Part shown: positions 8,371-17,293 of the stretch, piece by piece
Layout: every line of letters starts with the position of its first letter
Numbering within the stretch: the first letter of the stretch is position 1
Assembly (NCBI GenBank): GCA_964567475.1
Contig: CAZMMV010000001.1
Span: 1-64,000, forward strand
Origin: CAZMMV01 sp964567475
GTDB lineage: Bacteria; Bacillota; Clostridia; Tissierellales; Tissierellaceae
Reading direction: 5' to 3'
DNA: 64,000 nt
Made by a program: the position numbers and the translations under genes
Notes under the pieces: model-generated
Seen by the model: the letters and a program-made list of their open reading frames with translations, nothing else
Told to the model about the DNA's origin: nothing
Database searches by the model: none

Positions 8371-8555
8371 ATTATCACCATCCTTTTCTTATTATCTTTT
8401 NNNNNNNNNNNNNNNNNNNNNNNNNNNNNNNNNNNNNNNNNNNNNNNNNNNNNNNNNNNNNNNNNNNNNNNNNNNNNNNNNNNNNNNNNNNNNNNNNNNN
8501 TTCCTAATTCTTTAAATGTAGTCATATTATCACCATCCTTTTCTTATTATCTTTT
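8346..8555. other. assembly gap flanked by identical 55-bp ends
   Basis: Bases 8401-8500 are N. The 55 bases before the gap (8346-8400) are identical to the 55 bases after it (8501-8555). This is the signature of two contig ends sharing an overlap that was scaffolded instead of merged. The true chromosome most likely lacks 155 of these bases, and no sequence is missing. Confidence 0.9.
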
Positions 8556-8567
8556 GTTGATTTCTCC

Positions 8568-9395
8568 TTAATATTCATCTAAAAACGAATGCCTCTCTCC
8601 ATCTTTTTCCCATCCAATTACAGCATCTATGTTTACATTTTCTGTTGCTCTAAATATGGACATATCTACATCTTTAAAGTTCTTATTTAAATCTTCTATT
8701 AAATCTTTTATTTCAAATCTTTTATTTCCCACTTTCTTAGCTGCCACAGTGCAAGCACAATCTAATGGTTTAATACCACTATTTCTTATAAATCTTTGTA
8801 TATACTCTTCTTTTATAAGATACATAGGCCTTATTAGTTCCATATTTGCAAAATTTCTTGCCTTTAACTTTGGCATCATAGTCTTAAAATTAGCTGAGCA
8901 TAATACATTTAACATAGTAGTTTCTATTACATCATTGAAGTGATGACCCAAGGCTAGTTTGTTGCATCCTAGTTCCTCTGCCTTAGCATATAGTGAACCT
9001 CTTCTCATCCTAGCACACATATAACATGGATTACTTTTTGCAATTTTATCTGCCACATCAAATATATCTGCATCGTATATATTGACTGCTATGTCTAGAT
9101 ATTTGCAATTTTCTTCTAAAAGCTTTCTTATATCTTTATTATACCCTGGATCCATAGCTATAAATTCTAACTGAAAGTTTTTATTACCATGTTCATATAG
9201 TTCTTGCAAAAGTTTTGCAAGTAATAGGCTATCTTTTCCACCTGATATGGCAACTGCTATCTTATCTCCATCTTCTATTAACTTATATTCCCTTACTGCC
9301 TTTACAAACTTGCCCCATATATGCTTTCTATAAGTTGTTATTATACTTCTCTCTATATCATATAATGACTTCTTATCATTATACTTTTCTTCCAT
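8568..9395 (-). CDS. ttcA: TtcA-family tRNA 2-thiocytidine synthetase-like ATPase
   Basis: A 275-aa N-type ATP pyrophosphatase. It has PP-loop SGGKDSLLLAKLL (about residues 50-62), a first cysteine pair CYMC followed by ARMRRGSLY, a conserved LALGHHFNDVIETTMLN block, and a second cysteine motif CAC near residue 214. TtcA enzymes adenylate cytidine 32 of tRNA and replace oxygen by sulfur using an Fe-S cluster held by such cysteines. The second pair is C-x-C here rather than the CxxC of E. coli TtcA, so the exact tRNA target is uncertain. It lies upstream of the DEAD-box gene in the same direction and close to it once the false gap is removed, so the two probably form an RNA-related operon. Confidence 0.82.
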   Translation of the reverse strand: MEEKYNDKKSLYDIERSIITTYRKHIWGKFVKAVREYKLIEDGDKIAVAISGGKDSLLLAKLLQELYEHGNKNFQLEFIAMDPGYNKDIRKLLEENCKYLDIAVNIYDADIFDVADKIAKSNPCYMCARMRRGSLYAKAEELGCNKLALGHHFNDVIETTMLNVLCSANFKTMMPKLKARNFANMELIRPMYLIKEEYIQRFIRNSGIKPLDCACTVAAKKVGNKRFEIKDLIEDLNKNFKDVDMSIFRATENVNIDAVIGWEKDGERHSFLDEY

Positions 9396-9434
9396 AATTC
9401 ATCACTCCACCCAAATAAATATTAAGAAATTCAA

Positions 9435-9459
9435 AAGAGACAATTTTACATTGTCTCTT
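9435..9459 (-). terminator. terminator of the EamA transporter gene
   Basis: A 10-bp stem AAGAGACAAT/ATTGTCTCTT with a 5-nt loop lies directly after the stop on the minus strand and is followed by TTTTGAATTTCTT. Confidence 0.65.
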
Positions 9460-9461
9460 CA

Positions 9462-10391
9462 TTATACATCATTTATTGAAGATATTTCATCTTTTTCTCC
9501 AAAATATACAGTACCCCATACTCCTAGCAAGATCATTACTGATCCAACTATATGATACCATAAAAAATCTTCTTTTAATATAAAAACTCCTGCGAAAATA
9601 GAAACTATAGTTGTAAAATTACCTAATACTGCAAATTGAGATACTTTCATCTTAGATATTGAATAATTGACTAGAAAAAATGCAACTATAGATGATAAAA
9701 TTGCTAAGTAGAGTATTGGAATTATTGCTTTTAAACTTAATAATGGTGTAAAATAACTGTTCATTGTACCCTTTATTAAATTATTTATAATTAAAATTAT
9801 ATTAAATGTAATTGCACCTACATGCATCATTACATAGGTTATTTCAATAGGAGTAAAGGATGTAGATGCTTTTTTAGAAGTAATATTATAAAAACCTGAT
9901 GCAAACACTGCAACTAATAAAAATATAATACCTAAAAAACTTCCTGATAAACTTAAATTTTCTTTCATTAAATTTATAAATACCACTCCACTAACAGAAA
10001 GCAAAATAAATAAAACTTGAATTCCTTTTAATACTTCTTTTAAAAAGATAACACTAAATACAGTTGTAACTACAGGTATCAGTGATATAACAAGTCCTGC
10101 CTCAAATGAGGATGTTAAATTCAAACCCAGACTTTCAAATATAAAATACATAACAGGCTCTCCTAGAGATGCTAATAAAACTACTTTTATATTTTTTCCT
10201 TTTAAATCTATTTTAATTATTTTCAATAATTTAAGTAAATTTAAAACTAAAGTTGCTATCAAAAATCTATAAGCTATCATTTCTATGGGAGTCATTAAAT
10301 CTAATACAATTTTACTAAACATAAAAGAAAACCCGAATATAAGAGTAAATACAAGTCCTGAAAATATAGGTAACATCTTTTCATTTTTCAA
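9462..10391 (-). CDS. EamA/DMT-superfamily transporter
   Basis: About 309 aa with ten hydrophobic segments arranged as two EamA repeats (first about residues 5-140, second about 150-290), typical of drug/metabolite transporters. The substrate cannot be told from sequence. The start is set at TTG (10389-10391): GAAGGGG at 10400-10406 leaves 8 nt to this codon. The longer reading from GTG at 10400 would overlap the ribosome binding site. The C-terminus is short and charged (GEKDEISSIND). It is monocistronic with its own terminator. Confidence 0.82.
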   Translation of the reverse strand: MKNEKMLPIFSGLVFTLIFGFSFMFSKIVLDLMTPIEMIAYRFLIATLVLNLLKLLKIIKIDLKGKNIKVVLLASLGEPVMYFIFESLGLNLTSSFEAGLVISLIPVVTTVFSVIFLKEVLKGIQVLFILLSVSGVVFINLMKENLSLSGSFLGIIFLLVAVFASGFYNITSKKASTSFTPIEITYVMMHVGAITFNIILIINNLIKGTMNSYFTPLLSLKAIIPILYLAILSSIVAFFLVNYSISKMKVSQFAVLGNFTTIVSIFAGVFILKEDFLWYHIVGSVMILLGVWGTVYFGEKDEISSINDV

Positions 10392-10472
10392 AATTAGCAC
10401 CCCTTCTAAATGTGAATTGATTATATATTTAGAATACTATAACATAGGCACATACGCAAGATATTTAAATCT

Positions 10473-11786
10473 CTATATCAACAGTTTTATATAGAATATT
10501 CCGCCAAGTATTATCCATACTACCAATGCTATTAAAGATTCTATACCTAAGGCAGCAGGAGAACCTGGTATAAGTAGTAGGCCTACAAAGCTAATACTTA
10601 TTATTATTCCCAAAAAGGACATTATCCTTCTATAATTTGTTTTACCTTTTTTAAAAGAAATAATACAAACATACATATAAGCAACAGCTGCCCCTAAAGA
10701 AGCCATATCTACTATCCATAGTATTACTTCTCGACCAAACCAAGGTGCTATTAAGCTAATAATACTTGTAAATATTATTGTATTTTTATATACTCCATTT
10801 TTATTAAGTTTTCCAAATGACTTAGGTAAAATCCCCTTATGAGATATTGCCCCCATTAATTTTCCTGTACTTAACATAAATCCGTTGATACCACTAGTCA
10901 CTGCCCCTGCTAAACCTAATATAAGAATAAAAAACCAACCCTTCCCTAAGTTGTTCAATACTCCAGCTCCTAGGGCCCAATCTTCCGCAAAAGCTTGACT
11001 GGCTGAAAATGCCATTCCAGTAGTTATATTCAATATATTATAAACTAAACTAGCTATTAAAAGTGATACTATAGCTATAAAAGAAGCAGACTTATTTGTA
11101 AAATTAAATTCCTTGCTAAGTTGAGGAATTGCATCAAATCCTACAAAAGCAAAAGGAGTTATTGCTAATACCTTTGCTATTTGCCCTAAATCAAATTTAT
11201 AATCTACAATATAATTATCTAATATATTTGTTTTATCTACATTTAAAAACATAGCAATAAATATAGAAAACACTGATATTATTAAAGTAACTACTATTAT
11301 ATTTTGTGTTTTTGAAGTTTCTTTTATACCCTTTATATTAATATAGGCAAATAATAACACTATTAGGGATGATACTATGACTTCTCCTAAGAAAACCTTA
11401 TATCCACCAATATTATATAAATATCCAAATTCTAAAATATTGCCAAATATCTTCTTAAGAACTAATGCAAATGCCGTTCCGTTAAAAGGTACCATGGTTA
11501 AATAAGCTAAGGATAAGGCCCAGCCCACTATAAATCCATGATTTTTCCCAAGATAATCATAAGTATAAGTAAATTCTCCACCTTCATCATTTAAGTTTTC
11601 CAACATTACTCTATAGGAACTTTCTATAATTATTATAAAAATTGCTCCTAAAAATAATCCTATGGCAGTATTTATAAGACCAGATTCTTTTAAAAATTTA
11701 TTTCCTGGCAGCATAAAAGAACCCCAACCTATTATAGAGCCTAAAACTATGGCAAAAACATCTCTTCTTCTTAAACCTTCATGCAT
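10473..11786 (-). CDS. APC-family amino acid permease
   Basis: About 437 aa with around twelve hydrophobic segments. The N-terminus LRRRDVFAIVLGSIIGWGSF carries the GS(I/V)IGxG substrate-binding signature of amino acid/polyamine/organocation transporters. The start is moved to the ATG at 11784-11786 because AGGTGAT lies 6 nt upstream. The extra 15 codons of the longer frame run back into the terminator hairpin of the preceding gene. Substrate is unknown. The gene follows the CoA-disulfide reductase gene but is separated from it by that terminator, so co-expression is doubtful. Confidence 0.85.
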   Translation of the reverse strand: MHEGLRRRDVFAIVLGSIIGWGSFMLPGNKFLKESGLINTAIGLFLGAIFIIIIESSYRVMLENLNDEGGEFTYTYDYLGKNHGFIVGWALSLAYLTMVPFNGTAFALVLKKIFGNILEFGYLYNIGGYKVFLGEVIVSSLIVLLFAYINIKGIKETSKTQNIIVVTLIISVFSIFIAMFLNVDKTNILDNYIVDYKFDLGQIAKVLAITPFAFVGFDAIPQLSKEFNFTNKSASFIAIVSLLIASLVYNILNITTGMAFSASQAFAEDWALGAGVLNNLGKGWFFILILGLAGAVTSGINGFMLSTGKLMGAISHKGILPKSFGKLNKNGVYKNTIIFTSIISLIAPWFGREVILWIVDMASLGAAVAYMYVCIISFKKGKTNYRRIMSFLGIIISISFVGLLLIPGSPAALGIESLIALVVWIILGGIFYIKLLI

Positions 11787-11815
11787 ATCTATCACCTTTA
11801 TTTTTATTTTCCTAT

Positions 11816-11858
11816 AAAATAGACTATGCAAGTCATTAAACCTTGCATAGTCTATTTT
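11816..11858 (-). terminator. terminator of the CoA-disulfide reductase gene
   Basis: A perfect 17-bp stem (11816-11832 and 11842-11858; arm AAAATAGACTATGCAAG) has a 9-nt loop and lies 25 nt after the upstream stop codon on the minus strand. Confidence 0.8.
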
Positions 11859-11882
11859 AAATTTATATTAAAATCCTATTTT

Positions 11883-13583
11883 CTATTCAAAGTTATAAGC
11901 TGTTACAATTGGTTTTCTACCTGTAACTTGGTCATTATAATATTCAAAGAAGGATATTCCCATAAAACTACCAGATACATTAATTACATTTTTAAATCCT
12001 AAGTTTTGTAATGCTCTAACTGCATTATAGCTTCTTTGACCTGTTCTACAATGCAAATAAACTGGTCTATCCTTTGGTACTTCATCTAATCTATCTCTTA
12101 TTTCGCCTATTGGAATATTTATTGAATTAATTAAATGTCCTTCTTCATATTCATCTTTCTCTCTTACATCTATTATGAAAGCATCATTTTCAACTAATTT
12201 TCTTACTTCATGAACATGAACCTGTTTAAAACATGAGTGTAATATATTTAATCCTACTAAGCCTGAAAAGTTTACTACATCCCTAGCAGTTCCAAAAGGT
12301 GGTGCATAGCATAGTTCTAAATCCTTTAAATCCTCAAGAGTAGCATTAAACTTAATAGCAGTAGCTATTACATCTATTCTCTTATCTACATTTCCCTTAC
12401 CTATAGCTTGGGCACCTAGTATTCTTCCTGTTGGCACTTCAAATATTAATTTAAAATGTAATGGCTCACTATCAGGCATGATCTCTACCTTATCAAAAGG
12501 AATTATCATAACAGTATCATAATCTATCTTCATCTGAGTTGCTTCTATTAAACCTTCTGTAAGTCCTGTAGAAGCTCCATTGTAATCAAATATCCTAATC
12601 ACTGATGAACCTATAACCCCTGTATTATGAACTGGCCTACCATATATATGATCAGCTGCAGCCCTAGCTTGCTTTTGTGCTGGTCCAGCTAATGCCAGTT
12701 TACTCTGACTATAAAGTAATCTATTGTATACTTCTATAGCATCTCCTACTGCATATATGTCTGGATCATTAGTTCTAAAGTTTTGATTTACCTTAATAGC
12801 TTTTGTTTTTCCTAATTCAAGACCTGCATCTACAGCAAGTTTTGTTTCTGGACTAACACCTATTGACATAACTACAGCATCTGCCTTAAGTTTTTTCCCT
12901 GATTCCAATACAACAGTGTCCTTTTCAAATTTAGATACTTTATCCCCTACAATCAAATTAATACCCTTATCATAAATTTCCTTGTGTAATATTTGTACCA
13001 TATCATAATCGAAGGGTCTCATTATTTGATCCATAGCCTCTACTATATTTACATTAAATCCTGCCATCTTTAAATTTTCAGCTGTTTCAATACCTATAAA
13101 TCCTCCACCTATTACAGTAATATCCTTTGAATTATTATCTGTCATGAAGGTTTTTAATTTAGCAATATCTACAACATTTCTTATGGTAAATACATTAACA
13201 TCTTCTATACCTTCAAATGGTGGAACTATTGCCCTTGCTCCAGGAGATAAGATTAATTTATCATATCTTTCACTATATTCTTCCCCTGTAATAATATTTT
13301 TAACTTTAACTTCTTTATTTTCTCTATCAATAGCTGTTACTTCATTGTAAACTCTTGCATCTATTCTATAATCATTATAAAAGTCATCTGGCTGCATTAA
13401 TACTAAATCTTCTTGTTCTTCTACTATGCCACTTAAGTGAAATGGTAATGAACAGTTAGAAAAGGATACATGAGGACCCCTTTCAAACATTATTATTTCA
13501 GCACCTTCATCTAATCTTCTTATTCTAGCTGCAGCTGATGCTCCCCCTGCAACTCCTCCTACTACTAATATTCTCTTTTCCAT
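11883..13583 (-). CDS. CoA-disulfide reductase fused to rhodanese domain (CoADR-RHD)
   Basis: A 566-aa flavoprotein. An N-terminal FAD Rossmann motif (VGGVAGGASAAARIRRL) is followed by the single redox cysteine Cys44 (SNCSLPFH) of the CoA-disulfide reductase class, an NAD(P)H-binding motif (VIGGGFIGIETAENL, about 158-172), a dimerisation domain, and a C-terminal rhodanese domain (about 455-555) with active Cys in HCRTGQRS. CoADR-RHD enzymes reduce CoA disulfide, CoA persulfide or polysulfide. The attached rhodanese passes sulfane sulfur. It is divergent from a LysR regulator with an 80-bp shared region and near a YeeE/YedE sulfur permease, so it probably belongs to a reactive-sulfur pathway. 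Its length matches the fused family. Confidence 0.9.
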   Translation of the reverse strand: MEKRILVVGGVAGGASAAARIRRLDEGAEIIMFERGPHVSFSNCSLPFHLSGIVEEQEDLVLMQPDDFYNDYRIDARVYNEVTAIDRENKEVKVKNIITGEEYSERYDKLILSPGARAIVPPFEGIEDVNVFTIRNVVDIAKLKTFMTDNNSKDITVIGGGFIGIETAENLKMAGFNVNIVEAMDQIMRPFDYDMVQILHKEIYDKGINLIVGDKVSKFEKDTVVLESGKKLKADAVVMSIGVSPETKLAVDAGLELGKTKAIKVNQNFRTNDPDIYAVGDAIEVYNRLLYSQSKLALAGPAQKQARAAADHIYGRPVHNTGVIGSSVIRIFDYNGASTGLTEGLIEATQMKIDYDTVMIIPFDKVEIMPDSEPLHFKLIFEVPTGRILGAQAIGKGNVDKRIDVIATAIKFNATLEDLKDLELCYAPPFGTARDVVNFSGLVGLNILHSCFKQVHVHEVRKLVENDAFIIDVREKDEYEEGHLINSINIPIGEIRDRLDEVPKDRPVYLHCRTGQRSYNAVRALQNLGFKNVINVSGSFMGISFFEYYNDQVTGRKPIVTAYNFE

Positions 13584-13663
13584 TTTAAAACCTCCTATAA
13601 AATTTGTTTGTTAATATTAATCTATATATATGTTATAATTACATCTAATAAGGACGTGATCTC

Positions 13664-14557
13664 GTGAATTTAGATTATTTAAAATCTTTTTTTGTCATAG
13701 TTGAATGTAATAGCATTTCAAAAGCTGCCAAAAAACTTCACTTAACTCAACCTGGTCTAAGTATGCAACTACAAAGTTTAGAAAACGAAATTGGATCTAA
13801 GCTTTTAATTAGGAGCAATAAAGGTGTAAAACTTACAGATGAAGGTCAAGTAGTATTTGAACATGCTAGCACTATGTTATCCTTAGAGAGTAATATACAA
13901 AACAATATAAAAAATTTACAGAAAAGAAATAATTTACTCTCTATTTCTTCTTGTCACTCTTTGGGAGCCTATGTTCTTCCTTGTAGTATATATACTTTCA
14001 AGGAAATAAATCCAAACTTAAAGGTTTCCTTAGAAGTCTGCAACACTAGAGATGTAATAAAAAAACTAATGAATCATGAAGCGAATATGGGCGTATTAAC
14101 TTCTAAATATGATGTTCCTAATCTTTCCATTTATCCGCTTATAGATGATAACTTGGTTTTAGTTTCTAATCCTAATATAGAATATAATCAAATCACTTTA
14201 GAAAATATGAAAAAAATCCCACTGATTATGCAAAATGAAAACTCCAGTATTCGAAATATCTTGTCTACTAGTCTTAAAGAGCATAATATAAGTTGTAATG
14301 ATTTAAATATAGTATTGACAATGAATTCTTCTGAATCAATAAAGTCTGCCATAACTTCAGGTCATGGCTTTGCATTTTTACCTGCAATAACAGTCCGTCG
14401 AGAATTAAGGTCTGCTTCTATGAAAAAAATAAATATTCTAGACTTAAATACAAACTTTAAATATTATTTTGCCCATAGAGAAAATTATAAGTTTACAAAA
14501 CATGAAGAACGATTTAAAAAATTCTTATTATCTAAAAAAAGATGTTTTTGTTATTAA
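13664..14557 (+). CDS. LysR-family transcriptional regulator
   Basis: A 297-aa regulator. The N-terminal helix-turn-helix (residues about 1-60, with SISKAAKKLHLTQPGLSMQL) is followed by a LysR substrate-binding domain (about 88-290). A GTG start follows AAGGACGTGAT. It is divergent from the CoA-disulfide reductase gene and convergent with the YeeE/YedE permease gene, the classic position for a LysR regulator controlling its divergent neighbour. CysB/CysL-like control of sulfur metabolism is a reasonable guess, but no ligand residues identify the effector. Confidence 0.88.
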   Translation: MNLDYLKSFFVIVECNSISKAAKKLHLTQPGLSMQLQSLENEIGSKLLIRSNKGVKLTDEGQVVFEHASTMLSLESNIQNNIKNLQKRNNLLSISSCHSLGAYVLPCSIYTFKEINPNLKVSLEVCNTRDVIKKLMNHEANMGVLTSKYDVPNLSIYPLIDDNLVLVSNPNIEYNQITLENMKKIPLIMQNENSSIRNILSTSLKEHNISCNDLNIVLTMNSSESIKSAITSGHGFAFLPAITVRRELRSASMKKINILDLNTNFKYYFAHRENYKFTKHEERFKKFLLSKKRCFCY

Positions 14558-14590
14558 AAAGGAATATTTATATAAATATTCCTTTTTAAT
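14553..14590. terminator. bidirectional terminator between LysR and YeeE/YedE genes
   Basis: A perfect palindrome has arms of 18 bp (centre TA at 14571-14572; core arm AAAAAGGAATATTTA). It overlaps the LysR stop codon and serves both convergent genes. Confidence 0.8.
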
Positions 14591-14596
14591 TTACTC

Positions 14597-15874
14597 TTAT
14601 TTAGCTTTCTCTACTTGTCTTGGTACAGAATTTGTCATTCCTGCAAATATCTTTAGTCCTATAACTCCACCTACTGATAAAGCAAACATAAAAAACCATC
14701 CTGATAATGAAAAATTGGCTATTCCTGAATATAGTCCGCCTATATTACAACCTCCACCTATTTTAGCACCAAATCCCATCAACAATCCACCAAGTGCATA
14801 GAAAAATATATCTTTTATTTTATAATCAAAATCAAACTTAAATCTACCTGCCATTAAAAAGGCAATTGTTGATCCAAATATTATACCTATATTTCTTATA
14901 GAAGCTGCATTGTTTATTAATCCATCTTGAACACCTTTGACGACTCCTTCAAAAGCTGGATTTGAAAAACTTATTCCAAGTTTTTGTAAACCCCAAACTC
15001 CCCAAAAGGTATATGGACCAGATGCACCCCAACTTGATCCTGTTGTTGTCATTATAAATATAAACATAGTTGCAATTAAAAAACTTCCTGTATAAAATGA
15101 CCATCTTTCTACAAAAAACTTGTGATAAGTTTCATAGCTAAAAAATTTATGGTCTCCTATTTTTTCTAATGGTTTTTCAGACTCTTCATAAACTTCTAAA
15201 AGCAATGTTCCTTGTTCTCTCCTCTTGCTTTCATAGGCCCTAGTTATTGCATATATTATAATTAAACCAATCAAAGACACTACAACTGAACCTACATATC
15301 CAAAATAATCAGGCAAATATATTAATGAAGTAGATGTTCTACCTAAAAAGCTCTCATCTAAAGTAGGAAGCATTCCATGCCCTAAAATCCCACCTAAACT
15401 AAAGAATACAACTACTATCCAAGCTCTACTAGCACCTTCACCTGAGTCTGTTAAGCTACCTGAAGCACAGCCTCCCCCTAGCATCATACCTATTCCAAAG
15501 ATTAATCCTCCAAGAATAGTTAAGATACTTGTTCCTTTAATAAATTGGGAACCTGGTATTATACTACTAGCTTCTACAGCCTTGGAAGCTATAACTGCCC
15601 CTTTACTAGCTGCTCCATAATGTACTCCTGCAGCTCCTATTATTGATATTGCAAATAACAATAATATTGCTTTAGTTAAACTTCCGTCTCCAGTTAAATA
15701 TATCTTTTTGATTCCACCTGCAAATCCATATCTAGATCTAGTAAGAATATAGCCCAATAATAAACCAGTAATTAAAAACAATGTCAAGGTTTCATTTCTT
15801 CCTTTTAAGAATACTCCAAATACTACCATGGCAATTATTAGGCCAATACCTGCAGCAACTTGATTCTTTTTCAT
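14597..15874 (-). CDS. YeeE/YedE-family sulfur-compound permease
   Basis: A 425-aa membrane protein with two homologous halves, each with hydrophobic helices and a conserved cysteine loop: GGGCASGSLTDSGEG in the first half (about residue 134) and GGGCNIGGLYSG in the second (about 375). These cysteine loops define the YeeE/YedE (TsuA) family, whose best-studied member imports thiosulfate. The charged middle loop (about residues 215-250) is cytoplasmic. Together with the CoADR-rhodanese and LysR genes it forms a sulfur-handling neighbourhood. A C/G-tract dyad like a CstR operator lies about 75 bp upstream of the start. Confidence 0.87.
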   Translation of the reverse strand: MKKNQVAAGIGLIIAMVVFGVFLKGRNETLTLFLITGLLLGYILTRSRYGFAGGIKKIYLTGDGSLTKAILLLFAISIIGAAGVHYGAASKGAVIASKAVEASSIIPGSQFIKGTSILTILGGLIFGIGMMLGGGCASGSLTDSGEGASRAWIVVVFFSLGGILGHGMLPTLDESFLGRTSTSLIYLPDYFGYVGSVVVSLIGLIIIYAITRAYESKRREQGTLLLEVYEESEKPLEKIGDHKFFSYETYHKFFVERWSFYTGSFLIATMFIFIMTTTGSSWGASGPYTFWGVWGLQKLGISFSNPAFEGVVKGVQDGLINNAASIRNIGIIFGSTIAFLMAGRFKFDFDYKIKDIFFYALGGLLMGFGAKIGGGCNIGGLYSGIANFSLSGWFFMFALSVGGVIGLKIFAGMTNSVPRQVEKAK

Positions 15875-15946
15875 CTTTTCATCCCCTTTTCATTTTAAAT
15901 GCATTGATTGTTAAATAACTAACTTCCTTAATATAATAGTATCACA

Positions 15947-15963
15947 TAACCCCCCAGGGGTAT
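15947..15963 (-). promoter_or_regulatory. C/G-tract dyad, CsoR/CstR-like operator candidate
   Basis: The + strand reads TAACCCCCCAGGGGTAT, a C-tract/G-tract dyad in the promoter region of the YeeE/YedE gene. On the minus strand a possible extended -10 (TGTGATACT, 15938-15946) lies directly downstream, so the dyad would sit in the promoter spacer, as for CsoR-family targets. It resembles the dyad at 243-268. No CsoR/CstR gene is in the window. Confidence 0.55.
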
Positions 15964-16055
15964 AATAAGTAAGTCTTATACTCAATAAGGATAGCTTATA
16001 GATAGGCCTAATTTTCTTTTTACAATTCATAATAAATAATAAAAAAATGTTTTTA

Positions 16056-16084
16056 TTGCACTTATCACCTATATATACTATACT
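16056..16084 (+). promoter_or_regulatory. sigma-A promoter of ychF
   Basis: TTGCAC (16056-16061), 17-bp spacer, TATACT (16079-16084), about 60 bp upstream of the start codon. Confidence 0.7.
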
Positions 16085-16146
16085 TAAACATTGTAGTCAT
16101 AATATTTAATAAAAATAAAACATTTTAATATAGAAAGGAAATGAAG

Positions 16147-17241
16147 ATGAAACTTGGAATAGTAGGCCTACCAAATGTAGGAAAAAGTACATTATTTAAT
16201 GCAATAACTCAAGCAGGTGCAGAGTCTGCTAATTACCCGTTTTGTACAATAGAGCCAAATGTTGGTGTAGTATCTGTACCAGATGAAAGACTAGGGGAAC
16301 TTGCAAAAGTTCATGGCTCAAAAAAGATATTACCAGCAGCAATTGAATTTTATGATATTGCTGGACTTGTAAAAGGTGCTAGCAAGGGTGAGGGCCTTGG
16401 TAATAAATTTTTAGCTCATATTCGTGAAGTAGAAGCCATAGTACATGTAGTTAGATGTTTTGAAGACCCAGATGTAGTACATGTAGACGGTACTATCGAC
16501 CCTGTACGTGATATAGAAACTATTAATTTAGAATTAATTCTTTCTGATGTGGAGCTTTTAGAGAAAAGATACGAAAAAAGCAAAAGATCAGCTAAAAGTG
16601 ATAAATCTCTATTAGCTGAAGTAGATCTAATTGAAAGAGCATTGGAAGTTTTACAAAATGGAAAATCAATAAGAACTTTAGATTTAACTGATGAAGAAAA
16701 TAAAATCTTTAAATCATTTAATCTACTTAGTTCTAAACCTATCATCTATGCAGCTAATGTATCAGAAGATGATTTAACATCTAATACAAACAATAGCTAT
16801 GTAGAAAAAGTTAAATCAATTGCTAATGAAGAAGACGCAGAAGTAGTAACAGTAAGTGCACAAATAGAACAAGAAATTTCTTTACTTGATCAAGATGAAA
16901 GAATCGAGTTCTTAAATGATTTAGGACTTGAAAAGTCAGGCCTTGATAAGCTCATACAAGCAAGTTATAGTTTACTTGGGCTAATGAGCTTCTTGACAGC
17001 TGGACCCATGGAAACAAGAGCCTGGACCATTAAGAAAGGCACTCCAGCTCCTCAAGCTGCTGGGAAAATCCATTCAGATATAGAAAGAGGATTTATAAGG
17101 GCTGAAGTAGTAAACTTTGACGATTTAATGGCAAGTGATAAAAGCATGATAGTTGCTAAAGAAAAAGGTCTTGTTAGAATTGAAGGTAAAGATTATATTA
17201 TGCAAGATGGAGATGTAGTCTTATTTAGATTTAATGTATAG
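16147..17241 (+). CDS. ychF: YchF/OLA1 ribosome-associated ATPase
   Basis: A 364-aa Obg-related P-loop NTPase. G1 is GLPNVGKST near residue 8, a G2/G3 region includes DIAGLVKGASKGEGLGNKFL, a helical hairpin occupies about 135-200, and a C-terminal TGS domain about 280-364 includes TRAWTIKKGTPAPQAAGKIH. YchF prefers ATP over GTP, binds ribosomes and affects stress responses and start-codon choice. The start is set to the third codon of the longest frame (ATG at 16147), giving the usual MKLGIVGLPNVGKST beginning. AAAGG is 8 nt upstream, whereas the first ATG at 16141 is only 2 nt away. It is monocistronic. Confidence 0.95.
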   Translation: MKLGIVGLPNVGKSTLFNAITQAGAESANYPFCTIEPNVGVVSVPDERLGELAKVHGSKKILPAAIEFYDIAGLVKGASKGEGLGNKFLAHIREVEAIVHVVRCFEDPDVVHVDGTIDPVRDIETINLELILSDVELLEKRYEKSKRSAKSDKSLLAEVDLIERALEVLQNGKSIRTLDLTDEENKIFKSFNLLSSKPIIYAANVSEDDLTSNTNNSYVEKVKSIANEEDAEVVTVSAQIEQEISLLDQDERIEFLNDLGLEKSGLDKLIQASYSLLGLMSFLTAGPMETRAWTIKKGTPAPQAAGKIHSDIERGFIRAEVVNFDDLMASDKSMIVAKEKGLVRIEGKDYIMQDGDVVLFRFNV

Positions 17242-17246
17242 ATAAT

Positions 17247-17287
17247 AAAAATCAGGAGTCGGTTTATAAACCGACTCCTGATTTTTT
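17247..17287. terminator. bidirectional terminator between ychF and encapsulin gene
   Basis: A perfect 20-bp-arm palindrome (17247-17266 and 17267-17286; core ATCAGGAGTCGGTTTA) is followed by a T run on the + strand and an A-rich start that gives T's on the minus strand. Confidence 0.9.
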
Positions 17288-17293
17288 TATTTC

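Noticed and set aside
14469..14801. 110-codon + strand ORF
   Set aside because: It overlaps the LysR end, a terminator and the antisense of the permease gene, so it is not a gene.
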